From Urechis unicinctus (lineage: Eukaryota; Annelida; Polychaeta; Xenopneusta; Urechidae), in the NCBI GenBank assembly GCA_034190875.2, contig CM067354.1:48785408-48849407 (forward strand): DNA of 64,000 nucleotides. Direction: 5' to 3'. The notes beneath the pieces are model-generated. The model saw nothing but the letters and a program-made list of their open reading frames with translations, ran no database searches and was not told where the DNA came from. The stretch's first letter is position 1. Every line of letters begins with the position of its first letter. Position numbers and translations under genes: made by a program. Shown here piece after piece: positions 1-10,802 of the stretch.

Positions 1-324
1 TAAGATACCCCAAGTTTAAGCAGGGGCATGTTGTCACAAAAGTAGCAACAAAGGCACCATTTGGTGAATATTTTTACTGATATGTAAAATGCTAACAATA
101 ACAAATTCCATTACCATGGGGATAAAAGGTTTAAGCGACAGTCTGGTAAGTGCAAGATGTGGCAGATTCCTGTTATGTTTCCAGAGTATGTGGAATGCCT
201 GATGGCTGAATTCCTGCTGGTTTACTATGGAGCCGATCCTGCTCAAGACAGAAGCACCACCTCCAAGTGCGCAGATGTGGTGTGACCAGATTGACGACAT
301 GCCATTGGGGTACACTAGAGTAGG
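1..324. other. left edge, no gene recognised
   Basis: This is 324 bases at the window edge. A short plus-strand stretch around 120-290 reads open (containing WQIPVMFPEYVE) but is bounded by stops and matches nothing I recognise. It may be decayed coding DNA of a mobile element. The stop codon of the P2X7C-like remnant lies at 325-327. Confidence 0.3.
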
Positions 325-784
325 TTATGCATGTATCAAGACAAGTCCTAGGTGAGTGGAGGATAAAGGAATCCGTGATAGTCCGATCTTCTGCCCCACA
401 TGGCCCCAACACCACTGAACAAACTGTCTGTATACAGTAAATCTGTAACGCCTGTAAAATAACAATATGACTTTAATGATTCATCCATGCTCAAGTGTTT
501 TTTAATCATACCGGTTTCAATAGGTATAATGAAATTGTTAAGAATGACTGCAAGCCTTTGTTTATATAATTTACCTTTGTACATCACTATCAGACATGTG
601 CCCGTGTTGTAGTCTGTAGGAGAAATATGCCACTTGTAAGGTCCAAGTGTTCAAACAGATTGATCTGAAAGGTTATGCAACCATTTGAAATGGGGCTGTT
701 CTCTATAAAGGTCATGACTCGAGGAATCTCCAGCAAACAGATTCTTCCACCTCTACCCTTGGTTGACACTATCCACACAAACAC
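325..784 (-). pseudogene. P2X7C (P2X7 C-terminal-like) domain gene remnant
   Basis: Two exons on the minus strand resemble the cysteine-rich domain first named from the P2X7 receptor C-terminus, a zinc-binding domain expanded in many aquatic invertebrates. Exon one (575-784) opens after an acceptor (TTACAG). It shows a C-x-C-G-x-C-Q-P start, VEVEESVC, then EIPRVMTFIENSP and CLNTWTLQVAYFSYRL. Exon two (high end 451, stop 325-327) gives RYRFTVYRQFVQWCWG, the most diagnostic block, and joins in phase through the donor at 574-573. The first exon has a TAG inside the CxCG motif and needs two frame changes, one after VEEESV-type residues near 735 and one before CLNTW near 665. That argues for a pseudogene rather than an active gene. 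Family assignment rests on remembered motif order and was not searched. Confidence 0.55.
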
Positions 785-1503
785 CTGTAACTTGATGTAA
801 TGATGAGGATATTAATGTATGTAATTACTGATGACATATTTTATGGTAAATATTTTTTAGCTGTGTACATTCATAGAAACTCAGATGTAACTCTGACCAT
901 GATAATAATACCATAACCTGCATTTCCTTAAGACAAGTTATGCATTCATTTATTGGCTACTGATATTCCTAAAAGAAAATTGCTGTTGTACTTGCTCTCC
1001 TGTATATGTTCTCGCTCAGAATTAATCTACGTCACCATTGATAAGACCTACTTTATATCCGAGTGCATCTCTATTTATAATCAGCCGCTTATCCGCATTA
1101 GTTGTAGTTCGTTCACAATTTGTGTCAACGAGCTTTTACACTTCCATGGTACAAATTTGTAAAAATGAATCGTTGCAGCATCAGACAAATGTTTTGGGGA
1201 TATCTCACGTCTGCTGTCTGATATGGATGAATTATTTGCTGTAAAGCTCTGTTGCTACTATTTCCTTTGTGTTGACATGAATTGAGATTTATTTAAACAT
1301 TCATGTAACTTTGGTCAATAAATAAACTTCCGTGGCTTTGGTGCTTTGGATTGTTTGCATTAAATCACATAATTAGTGGAGGAAAATATTTTCAGGGAAA
1401 GAGGGTACATACTTTGTTTGTACATTTATGGATTAACTTCTCTCGTTATATACCAACACATAAACGATGAGCTAGTGCATAAAAACGATCAGACATAGCT
1501 TAC
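785..1503. other. AT-rich non-coding stretch
   Basis: No ORF with codon-like structure, repeat or RNA gene is visible. It would be intron if the possible exon at 1504-1596 belongs to the P2X7C-like gene downstream on the minus strand. Confidence 0.3.
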
Positions 1504-1596
1504 AAAGGATGACCCCCCGTAAGTAAGACCCCAAGACGCAGCAGTGGCTTCACAGGTGTCAAAATTCGCTTCATCAGAGACGTCTGAGTCGCTCAT
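1504..1596 (-). CDS. possible first coding exon of unknown gene
   Basis: On the minus strand an ATG at 1596-1594 opens 31 codons beginning MSDSDVSDEANFDTC. They end exactly at a consensus-like donor (TTT|GTAAGC, GT at 1503-1502), phase 0. The acidic Ser/Asp start is a common protein N-terminus. Upstream in gene sense (about 1600-1860) the DNA is CpG-rich relative to its surroundings, as expected near a transcription start. It may be exon 1 of the P2X7C-like gene whose remnants lie at 325-784, but no linking exon was found. A chance ORF is possible. Confidence 0.28.
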
Positions 1597-1612
1597 TTCT
1601 GGTTAAGATCTA

Positions 1613-1860
1613 TCAAAACAAATTTACCCTGTCGAAGCAACGATCGTCTGCAAATGATCTGTGCCATCGCATGTCGCTCTCCGGAAGTGATGAAATAGCG
1701 AAACTACCAACAGCTATTGTGCGAGAATCGTAACGCAGATCGCGCCTCGCAATCAAAATATTGCCGGGTCTGACATCACGCGGAGGCGATTTATTATTCA
1801 TCAGCTCGTCGTTTCGATCTGCCGGACCCATCTTTAAAGTCGAATTTCGAACCGAAAAGA
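1613..1860 (-). promoter_or_regulatory. CpG-rich divergent upstream region
   Basis: This stretch carries many CpG dinucleotides in an otherwise CpG-poor, AT-rich neighbourhood. It lies between a possible minus-strand exon (1504-1596) and the plus-strand Ly6 gene (ATG 2291). A 72-codon minus ORF (1613-1831) fills it but resembles nothing known. It is better read as a 5' UTR or promoter. Confidence 0.25.
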
Positions 1861-2290
1861 CAGAATAGGTACGTTTGGTTTATATTTCCGTAATCTAGCG
1901 AACAAAATGACATGATTTTTCGTGTAATAGGCACTTTAATACAATGTGTTATTATCTTTGGTGAAATCCTCAGAACAATATGAACTCACGCCTGTGGTAG
2001 ATAGCATCGATCCTACCAGCCCACTTCTCCCGACTTTGCACATGACGTAGGCATACACCCCCGTTTTATTGTTTGATCTCTGCAAATCACAGACTAACGT
2101 TAGATTTAGAAAATGCGGTTGAAATGTGTTTAAAACGGCGTTTGTGAACAATGGTGCAAATTCTCTATAGCAACGGCTGATATTGTTACCATACTGCCGA
2201 TAAACGCACCCCACAGATGTCTTGAAACAATCATATTGTTTCGCACAATTGAAGTTTGTGCTCCTTTGCGGAATCATTCTCGGAGGTAAA

Positions 2291-3620
2291 ATGAGTTCGC
2301 GATCCATATTTGGAGTCCTGCTCCTGATGCTTACGATTGGTAAGTTTGCAAAAGCTCTTTTTTAAATGTATATTTGTCACACGAGCGAGGTTGGCGCTAA
2401 TTAACGTTCATGCTTACTTGTCACACACGACAGCGTAGTAAATTTAATAATCATATTTTGATAATTGAAAGCACGTGTGTGTTTGATGTCGACGTCACTG
2501 TTATGTTCACAATTCTCCAACATGCCTTAAAACATAGATTATGACACTTGTGGTGTTTGTAAACAATGCATGCATTTGATTTCAAAAATTGTAAACTAAC
2601 AGAGGTTTTTTTCGTCAGCTTGCGTATAAGGAACAGCTCACCTTGCGAGAATTTATCATTGGAAAATAATGCTCAATATGAAACGAGTAATGGTTTCAGG
2701 CTGACATCATCTGCCATCGAACATAATCAGGCCCCTCACGGAGGTTATCACAGTGTATGGAAATATATTCTTATCGGTAGCTCTTGTGAACTGTGTTTGG
2801 GGGACAGTAGTAGATCCCGCTGTTGGTGTGTTGGGCTACTAATCAGGCCCAGCCCAACAGCCGGTTCGATTACCTTGATGAAGGAGCGAACTTGGTTCCA
2901 AAGAGCTAATCAGGCCCAATGGTTGCCAAATATTTATATTTCCGTCTGACCGGGGCTAGCCCGATGGTAGATCACAAAATGTATAAATGAAAATGTATTA
3001 ATCGAACATTGGTGTTTTACTTTTGGTGTGAAATGCACTGCCAACCCTCCACCACCCACCCCACTCACCGCCCTCATCTGGATAACCAATATGACTATGA
3101 ATGGGTTTTTTATGCTTCAGGTGCCACCTCGGGTATTAAATGTTACGAATGCATGGGAGATGATTGTGACTCTCCATTCTCGGGATCCGAGGCAATGAAG
3201 AAAGAGTGTCCCCCGGAGTACGATGGGTGCCTTAGTTCAATATCCGAATTAGCAAGTAAGTATATTGTTCTCCGATGTATGCTTGTGCGCGCTAAGATTG
3301 TGATGTGTCAAACGTACAGCCAAATGATCCCTTTCGAATACAGCATGCGACGTATGCCGAAAGTAGAGCATATTTGACTCCTCGTCTGCTTTTATTTTGA
3401 CCAAGGTGGAACATCCCATATTCGCGGCTGCAGTAAAACCCACGGTAAAGAAGAAGGTTGCGCTGTAAATGAACAACTTGGGAATACGCTAATCTGCCAT
3501 TGCACCAGCGACCTCTGTAACGGCGTGTCGAGAGATCTGCCTTGCACCGTGACAGTCTTTGTGTTCAGCGTCATCGTTTCTGCTTTTCTGAACTTGTCTC
3601 TATTCTCTTACTTAGTATAA
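2291..3620 (+). CDS. Ly6/uPAR three-finger GPI-anchored protein
   Basis: Three exons: 2291-2339, 3121-3255 and 3406-3620. Both introns are phase 1 with GTAAGT-type donors (2340, 3256) and AG acceptors (3119-3120, 3404-3405). Together they encode 132 aa. Residues 1-17 are a signal peptide (SIFGVLLLMLTIG core). The mature part has ten cysteines at about 24, 27, 32, 46, 53, 70, 80, 92, 94 and 99. It starts KCYEC and ends with the family signature CHCTSDLCN. The C-terminal tail (about 109-132) is hydrophobic with no charged end, which indicates removal and a GPI anchor near Asn100-Ser103. Signal-exon / finger-exon / finger-plus-anchor-exon is the usual layout of Ly6 genes. The product should sit outside the plasma membrane. 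Ly6 proteins often modulate receptors or channels, but the partner cannot be read here. An extra Cys108 precedes the anchor. Confidence 0.85.
2800..2960. repeat. MITE-like interspersed repeat in Ly6 intron 1
   Basis: The intron segment contains ATCAGGCCCAGCCCAACAG, then TCGATTACCTTG, then TTGGTTCCAAAGAGCTAATC. The same ordered words, diverged, occur at 30595-30725 (and its two tandem copies) and in part at 63565-63610. This indicates a short interspersed non-coding family. Confidence 0.5.
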
Positions 3621-3746
3621 ATCGATATGCTGCTAGTAAAGCGGCCACATCACGTTGAAAACACCGGTTCTTGTCTGGTGGCGTGGACAACTCACGTCGA
3701 TGTATCTGATCCGTTCGCCTTTAACATTGCTCATCCATACCATGGA

Positions 3747-3752
3747 AATAAA
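3747..3752 (+). terminator. poly(A) signal of the Ly6 gene
   Basis: AATAAA lies 127 bases after the Ly6 stop codon, on the same strand and just before the minisatellite. It is the only canonical signal in the short 3' region. Confidence 0.6.
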
Positions 3753-3878
3753 TTTGTCTCTCTACATACTTTTTTATAGGTGTTAATAATTGCAAAAAGA
3801 ATGGCAGATAAAAACATTCTTATGTCATGGTCTAGTAATGGTTACTGCCACATTAGTCAGCCTTGTTGACAACAACTT

Positions 3879-5006
3879 GTAGTATTACTGTAGTATTACT
3901 GTAGTATTGCTGTAGTATTGCTGTAGTATTGCTGTAGTATTGCTGTAGTATTTCTGTAGTATTGCTGTAGTATTACTGTAGTAGTAGTATTACTGCAGTA
4001 TTACTGTAGTATTGCTGTAGTATTTCTGTAGTATTGCTGTAGTATTACTGTAGTATTGCTGTAGTATTACTGTAGTATTGCTGTAGTATTGCTGTAGTAT
4101 TACTTTAGTAGTGCTGTAGTATTACTGTAGTATTACTGTAGTATTGCTGTAGTATTACTGTAGTATTACTGTAGTATTACTGTAGTATAACTGTAGTATT
4201 GCTGTAGTAGTACTGTAGTATTGCTGAGTATTGCTGTAGTATTGCTGTAGTATTACTGTAGTATTGCTGTAGTATTACTGTAGTAGTATTGTAGTATTAC
4301 TGTAGTATTGCTGTAGTAGTACTGTACTGTAGTATTGCTGAGTATTGCTGTAGTATTGCTGTAGTATTACTGTAGTATTGCTGTAGTATTGCTGTGTACT
4401 GTAGTATTACTGTGTAGTATTACTGTAGTATTGCTGTAGTAGTACTGTAGTATTGCTGTAGTATTGCTGTGCTGTAGTATTGCTGTAGTATTACTGTAGT
4501 ATTGCTGTAGTATTGCTGTAGTAGTACTGTAGTATTGCTGAGTATTGCTGTAGTATTGCTGTAGTATTACTGTAGTATTGCTGTAGTATTACTGTAGTAG
4601 TATTGTAGTATTACTGTAGTATTGCTGTAGTAGTACTGTAGTATTGCTGAGTATTGCTGTAGTATTGCTGTAGTATTACTGTAGTATTGCTGTAGTATTA
4701 CTGTAGTGTAGTATTACTGTAGTATTATTGTAGTATTACTGTTACTGTAGTATTGCTGTAGTAGTACTGTAGTAGTACTGTAGTATTGCTGAGTATTGCT
4801 GTAGTATTGCTGTAGTATTACTGTAGTATTGCTGTAGTATTGCTGTAGTAGTACTGTAGTATTGCTGAGTATTGCTGTAGTATTACTGTAGTATTGCTGT
4901 AGTATTACTGTAGTAGTATTGTAGTATTACTGTAGTATTGCTGTAGTATTACTGTAGTAGTATTTAGTATTACTGTAGTATTGTTGTAGTATTACTGTAG
5001 TAGTAC
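3879..5006. repeat. 11-bp minisatellite (CTGTAGTATTR)
   Basis: About 100 tandem copies of CTGTAGTATTA / CTGTAGTATTG extend for 1.1 kb. Occasional 3-bp (TAG) and truncated units break the phase. Blocks such as GTAGTATTGCTGAGTATTGC recur every few hundred bases, so there is higher-order duplication within the array. No coding meaning is apparent. Confidence 0.95.
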
Positions 5007-5327
5007 CCCAGCATTATGTAAGTATTGGCCATAAACATACTCTTTTTTGGGCGCCGCAAATCAACTTAGGCAATACACAAGTATAAAGAATGAGCAATAC
5101 AGGCTAAGATACAGGCTAAGGTAATTGCAGACCGATAAAATGTCGGTAAAACTTATTTGTATAAAGCGTGGAACGACTACATGCTAATTACACGGTCAAT
5201 GCAGTTAACGCCAACACCAACCGAATCGCAGATTCCGTTGTTAACAGGAGACAAATTGACACGGTGGTGTCAAAGGAATTAGAAAGGATGAAAAAAGGAG
5301 CCATCCTTTCCAGCAGTGAATATTCAT

Positions 5328-5356
5328 TAACTTGGCGTTATCATAACGCCAAGTTA
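5328..5356. repeat. 29-bp palindrome at a repeat end
   Basis: The arms TAACTTGGCGTTA and TAACGCCAAGTTA are separated by TCA. The same palindrome, with one arm base changed, occurs at 9585-9613. In both places it is followed by the same TTTGTAAGTTTG and TTGTTAACAATTTTTTG sequence. It marks one end of a dispersed repeat family. Confidence 0.8.
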
Positions 5357-6190
5357 TGGCGATCGGCCCGGTTTGTAAGTTTGTGTGTGGGTGGGTTTGT
5401 TTGTTAACAATTTTTTGTTTCGCGATACAGGTCGCAATTTTTGAAATTTTCCAATTTTTTTTTCGCCCATCGCTAGGCGCTAATAAGGCGCAGAACCGAG
5501 AGGTTTTGTTTTGACCTTGACCCAAAACTAAGGTCAAGGTCATCGATTAAGTAAAAAACTAGTATCTCGAATAACTCCGTAAATAATGGTCGGATCGTTA
5601 CAAACTTTACACCATCGTGTAGCTCATTCAAATTGCAAACTTTTACTAATTACATATACGGCGATCCAACCAATGGTTTTCCCGAGCGCCTAAGGTCGAA
5701 AAAAAGTGGTATCGGTCCAAATGGCAACAAAAGTTTCATGAATATGTTGAGCGCCTATCAGATATCATATGTTGTGATCCGCAATACAGGTCGCAATTTT
5801 GGAAATTTTCCAATTTTTTCTTCACCTATCGTTAGGGGGTAATGGTGCCCAGAACCGAGATGTTTTGTTTTGACCTTGACCCAAAACTAAGGTCAGGGTC
5901 ATCGAATAAGTGAAAAACTAGTACCTCGAATAACTCCGTTGATAATGGTCGGATCGTTACAAACTTTACACCATCGTGTAGCTCATTCAAATTGCAAACT
6001 TTTTTTAAATACATATACGGCGATCCAACCAATGGTTTTCCCAAGCGTCTAAGGTCGAAAAAAAGTGGTATCGGTCCAAATGGCAACAAAAGTTTCATGA
6101 ATATTTTGAGCGCCTATAAAACCGTCAATACATGTCCGATGGTAATAAAATTTGGTTCACATGTTCTCAGCAACATACCAAGACGTATCC
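5357..6190. repeat. repeat module, two tandem copies (about 359 bp)
   Basis: The module runs from TACAGGTCGCAATTTTTG through TTTTGTTTTGACCTTGACC to TTTCATGAATATKTTGAGCG. It occurs at about 5421-5760 and again, offset by about 359 bases, at about 5780-6120. Diverged copies follow at about 7640-7960 and 9660-9800. Six-frame peptides from this DNA are shared only because the DNA repeats. Confidence 0.85.
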
Positions 6191-7060
6191 TAAAATATCA
6201 TGAATGTCGATGACGTCACTTCCGGTCACGAAAGCATCAAAGTTTTCAAAAAATGACACAAGTTCAATGCTCAATATGTCCATACTTTAGTGTTCCATTT
6301 TTAAACAGTTTAGATATTCTGAAAGTGTAATGTAATTGTAAACTTTTTCTAAATATACTTAGTTGTAAATAATGCATTGTTAAAAAAATTGTAGCAGGTC
6401 GAAAATTTCTGGTAACCAAAATCTCTCAACGTTTTAATTTCGCAATAAATTCACTAATTATCGTCCGATCGTAAAAAAATTAACATTTTCTGAAAGCTGA
6501 TACAATTGCCAAACTTTGGTTTTGACATATGCTGTCAAAATATTCGTCGGTTTCAAAGCGCGTCGAGTTGAAAAAACAAATTTCACTCAGTCAATTTTCG
6601 TCCAATTTTCGATTGCTAATAAAATCGTAAATATCAGTTCTATAATCATAAAAATCTGCTCAGCTGTTGTCATCGACAGCACGAATCGTGTTCTATTGAA
6701 ATTAGATGAAATAATTGTTGTGGCACGAAAATTCGGAAAAAAAATTATGTCCGTGTGCTGTATTTGAACACCGGCCTCTGGCATGGAAGTCTAAAACATT
6801 GCTGCTACGCCACGCGGCCTAGCACACTAGCATGCATTGTCATATATAAATAATAAGTATTACAGGTGCCAACAACAGCTAAACGCTCAACATGATTGAT
6901 AAATCCATAGTAATTTTGTTAATTATAGGTTGATACGGATTTTTTATTGCTTAATGTTGTTTGGCTTCTGAATGAATGTTTAAGGTTGATAGTTTCACAA
7001 AGGTCACCGCTGCTGCCAGCTCGCTTTGCGTAAAGCCGGCAAGCAGCAATACGGACCAGT
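6190..7060 (-). mobile_element. repeat block A with tRNA-derived SINE head
   Basis: About 870 bases are nearly identical to 7994-8880. Read on the minus strand, 6832-6750 has a tRNA-like head: an A-box-like GTGGCGTAGCAGC and, about 40 bases on, a B-box-like GGTGTTCAAATAC. It is followed by a long AT-rich body toward lower coordinates. That is the organisation of a tRNA-headed SINE transcribed by RNA polymerase III. The head is too degraded to be a working tRNA. Confidence 0.6.
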
Positions 7061-7629
7061 CCAATGTCCGATTATTACGACATTTACGCGGCAACTATGG
7101 CACGACGCGAAACTTATTAATATATTATTAATTTCTTTTTGCCAGCTAAATCAATGTCAATCTATCATGAACCCGGAAAACAGTTTTATGGAAGCCCACC
7201 CAATTCTAGCTGTGCACGCCGCCGGTATAAATTTATATTACCACCGTCCGCGGCTAACTCAATTCTTAACTTACCATGACACTATTGTTAATATCACGAA
7301 ATTGTATTCGCCTAGTAATCTTGGCCAATCGCACTCACTGCTTAATATATACGGGCATAATAATTTGATATTAAAACACCTTAAAATTCTGAAAGTGTAA
7401 TGTAATTGTAAACTTCAGACCCGTTACTAGGAATTAATGTAGGGATTATCTGAAATGAGCTAAGCAGATCTTCTAGCATACACTGCCATTCTGACCATGA
7501 TTAAAGGATAAATTTGGCATATGAGCGAAAATACTGAGGCTGAGTGGGGGGTATTGTCCGATTCACCCGTCACCCTCTTAGATACGGACCTACATAACCG
7601 TTGCTAATAAAAATTGGTTGACAATACTA

Positions 7630-7990
7630 CAATTTTTTTAATTTCTTTATTCTTCAATCGATAGGCGGCAATGATACGCAGAACCGATAAGTTTTGTTTT
7701 GACCATGACCAAAAATAAGATAGTTGTCAACGAAAAAGTGAAAAACTAGTATCTCGAATAACTCCGCTAATAATGGTCGGATTGTTACAAATTTTACACC
7801 ATTTTGTACCTCTATTGACATATGATGCCATCCAACCCACGGTTTTCCCAGGCGTCTAAGGTCGAAAAATCGAGGGATCAGTCCAAATGGCAACAATAGT
7901 TTGATGAATATTTCGAACGAGTATAAAACAACCAATAAATGTCCTATAGCACTAAAAATTGTTTTACATGCTCTCCGAGACATACTAAGA
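7630..7990. repeat. third, diverged copy of the 359-bp module
   Basis: AGAACCGATAAGTTTTGTTTTGACC, CTCGAATAACTCCG and CGTCTAAGGTCGAAAA match the 5421-6120 copies with substitutions and small gaps. It leads directly into the duplicated SINE block at 7994. Confidence 0.75.
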
Positions 7991-7993
7991 CGT

Positions 7994-8880
7994 ATCCTTA
8001 AATATTGTGGATGTCGATGACGTCACTTCCGGTCACGAAAGCATCAAAGTTTTCAAAAAATGACACAAGTTTAATGCTCAATATGTCCATACTTTAGAGT
8101 TCCATTTTTAAACAGTTTAGATATTCTGAAAGTGTAATGTAATTGTAAACTTTTTCTAAATATACTTAGTTGTAAATAATGCATTGTTAAAAAAAATTGT
8201 AGCAGGTCGAAAATTTCTGGTAACCAAAATCTCTCAACGTTTTAATTTCGCAATAAATTCACTAATTATCGTCCGATCGTAAAAAAATTAACATTTTCTG
8301 AAAGCTGATACAATTGCCAAACTTTGATTGCTGACATATGCTATCAAAATATTCGTCGGTTTCAAAGCGCGTTGAGTTGAAAAAACAAATTTCACTCAGT
8401 CAATTTTCGTCAAATTTTCGATTGCTAATAAAATCGTAAATATCAGTTCTATAGTCATAAAAAACTGCTCAGCTGTTGTCATCGACAGCACGAATCGTGT
8501 TCTCATGAATTGAGATGAAATAATTGTTGTGGCACGAAAATTGGGAAAAAAAATTATGTCCGTGTACTGGATTTGAACACCGGCCTCTGGCATGGAAGTC
8601 TAAAACACTGCTGCTACGCCACGCGGCCTAGCACACTGATCTGTATTGTCATATATATATTAAAAGTATAACAGGTGCCAACAACAGCTAAACGCTCAAC
8701 ATGATTGATAAATCCATAGTAATTTTGTTAATTATAGGTTGATACGGATTTTTTATTGCTTATTAATGTTGTTTGGCTTCTGAATGAATGTTTAAGGTTG
8801 ATAGTTTCACAAAGGTCGCCGCTGCTGCCAGCTCGCTTTGCGTAAAGCCGGCAAGCAGCAATACGGACCAGACCAATTCA
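7994..8880 (-). mobile_element. repeat block B with tRNA-derived SINE head
   Basis: This is the second copy of block 6190-7060 (offset about 1.8 kb, few differences). Its tRNA-like head (minus strand, 8632-8560) is better preserved: GTGGCGTAGCAGC as A box and GGTGTTCAAATCC as B box. Block A has a B-box base change. Block A plus the module before it appear to have been duplicated as one segment. Confidence 0.65.
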
Positions 8881-9584
8881 CTGTAAAAATGAATGTCCTC
8901 TAAAAAAATTTGCATATCGATGCAACACACAGCAAACGAAACCATGCCAGTCAATACTTCTTTATCACCCTTGGTTATCGATGGTTCCCATTAGACATCA
9001 TAACGATTATAACGTACCTTATGATTTCCCTCTCGTGCTAAACAAACAAGAGGCCCGTAGATACATGGGGAAACCTTGAGGCCCATGGGCAAATTTCAAA
9101 ATCGGCCCACTAATTCATCTTATTGTATATATTATAACGTATTGATGATTTATACGTTATGATTTTTCATTTCCCATGAATCACTTTGCAATCATAATAA
9201 TGATTTTCAACATAAGAGGCATGATAACTTAGGTAATTTTTGGCCGATTTTGGCCAATTTTGGCCCGATTTAGAAATTGTTGCAATTGTTTGGATGCAGT
9301 TCGCCAAGTTCCCCCATGTACCCATGGGCCTCTTGGTTTTGTGTTTGGCCCACAGGGCGTGGCATGTATGGCAGGCCGCAGTACTATTTAATAAAATATG
9401 CTGGCCCCGTAAAATGAATGTATTGCAGGCCGCGGTACTATTTAATATTATATGCTGGACCAGTAAAATGAATATTGTGTTTATGATGATAATGATGATC
9501 ACTTTTGAGTGTATATTGAAATTTTAAAAAGTTTCTGACACTGTTCGCCAAGTTCACCCATGTCCTCATGGGCATCTCCTATGT

Positions 9585-9800
9585 TAACTTGGCGTAATCA
9601 TAACGCCAAGTTACGTTGGTCAGTCGCGTTTGTAAGTTTGGATGTTTGTTTGTTAACAATTTTTTGTTTCGCGATACAGGTCGCAATTTTTGATATTTTG
9701 CAATTTTTTTTTCACCAATCGTTAGGCGTCAATGATGCGCAGAACCGAGATGTTTTGTTTTGACCTTGACCTCATATTAAGGTCAAGGTCACGTTGTGAA
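9585..9800. repeat. palindrome plus fourth copy of the module
   Basis: The palindrome at 9585-9613 is followed by TTGTTAACAATTTTTTG, CGCGATACAGGTCGC and TTTTGTTTTGACCTTGACC. This repeats the order at 5328-5530, so it is another member of the same dispersed element. Confidence 0.75.
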
Positions 9801-10802
9801 TTTTTCAATCCTTCATATCATCTTAACCTACGGTGCGATTTTTAAAAAGTGTACAGTTCCTTGTAGCCTGATTTATTCGCCAACTTTCCATATCAAATAT
9901 CATGACAAAATATGCATATTTCGCCCCGTAGCCCCCACTCGAAAATTTGTGGTAGTATTTTACCACATTTTTCCATCGCTTATAACTTCAACAACATTCG
10001 ATGGATGGTCATAAAAATTGGGTCGAATGTTCACAAAAGCACTGGCTATCGGAAGATAAGTATTTTTTTTTAGATTGGCGTATTGATTCGGTGAGTATGA
10101 GGTATATATTTTAACATGGTCAACACGGTAAATAGCGTCCTGCATCCGCCTATTGTGTTGGGCTAATGGTCGCGTAACATACGACTGTTAACATATTTTC
10201 ATTGCACTTGGCGCGAACAATACTAACTATGAACGGTTCCATAGGAGATTGTATTACCACGATTCCGCGGCAAGCTGTCACTTCATTGATTATAATGCAT
10301 GCTCATCGTTGGAAATAAGTCATCCAACAATCAGCAGAGTGTTCGTACTATTCGGAAGTCATATCACTGCAAGATTCGATCTCTCTTAGACACGTATTAT
10401 CAGCCCCTACCCTCGCCACCACTAATCCGACTGCAACTATATATTGTGGTCAATGATATCGACCTTCTGTCTTTAATAAAGAAAACACCCAGCTTTATAT
10501 ATCACATCTTTTTATTCAGGCAATTTTAATGACACATCTTCAGTTCCCAAACTCTTCTCATAACCATTGTACCATCCCACTGCTTGCATTCACGTCAATC
10601 GTACAACATATTTCCCATGGACGCACGCCGCTTTCAGACCATTTGCTAAAATATAATTTCAATAAAATGTCATGATTTCATTATACTGTGAATAAATATA
10701 CTACATGATACGGCAATAGTGTACAATATTGTATTTGCTGTTTCTTCTCATTATTGGGTATTACTCTCTCGTCGAACGGGTCAATTTTGGCATGTATGCT
10801 TT
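9801..10802. other. intergenic, receptor 3' side
   Basis: No gene is recognised. TTTATT at about 10508-10513 reads AATAAA on the minus strand and could end the glutamate receptor transcript (about 290 bases of 3' UTR). No experimental support is available. Confidence 0.3.

Noticed and set aside
8560..8632. functional tRNA gene
   Set aside because: A- and B-box words exist, but the arms do not pair and the sequence is repeated with changes at 6750-6832; a SINE head fits better.
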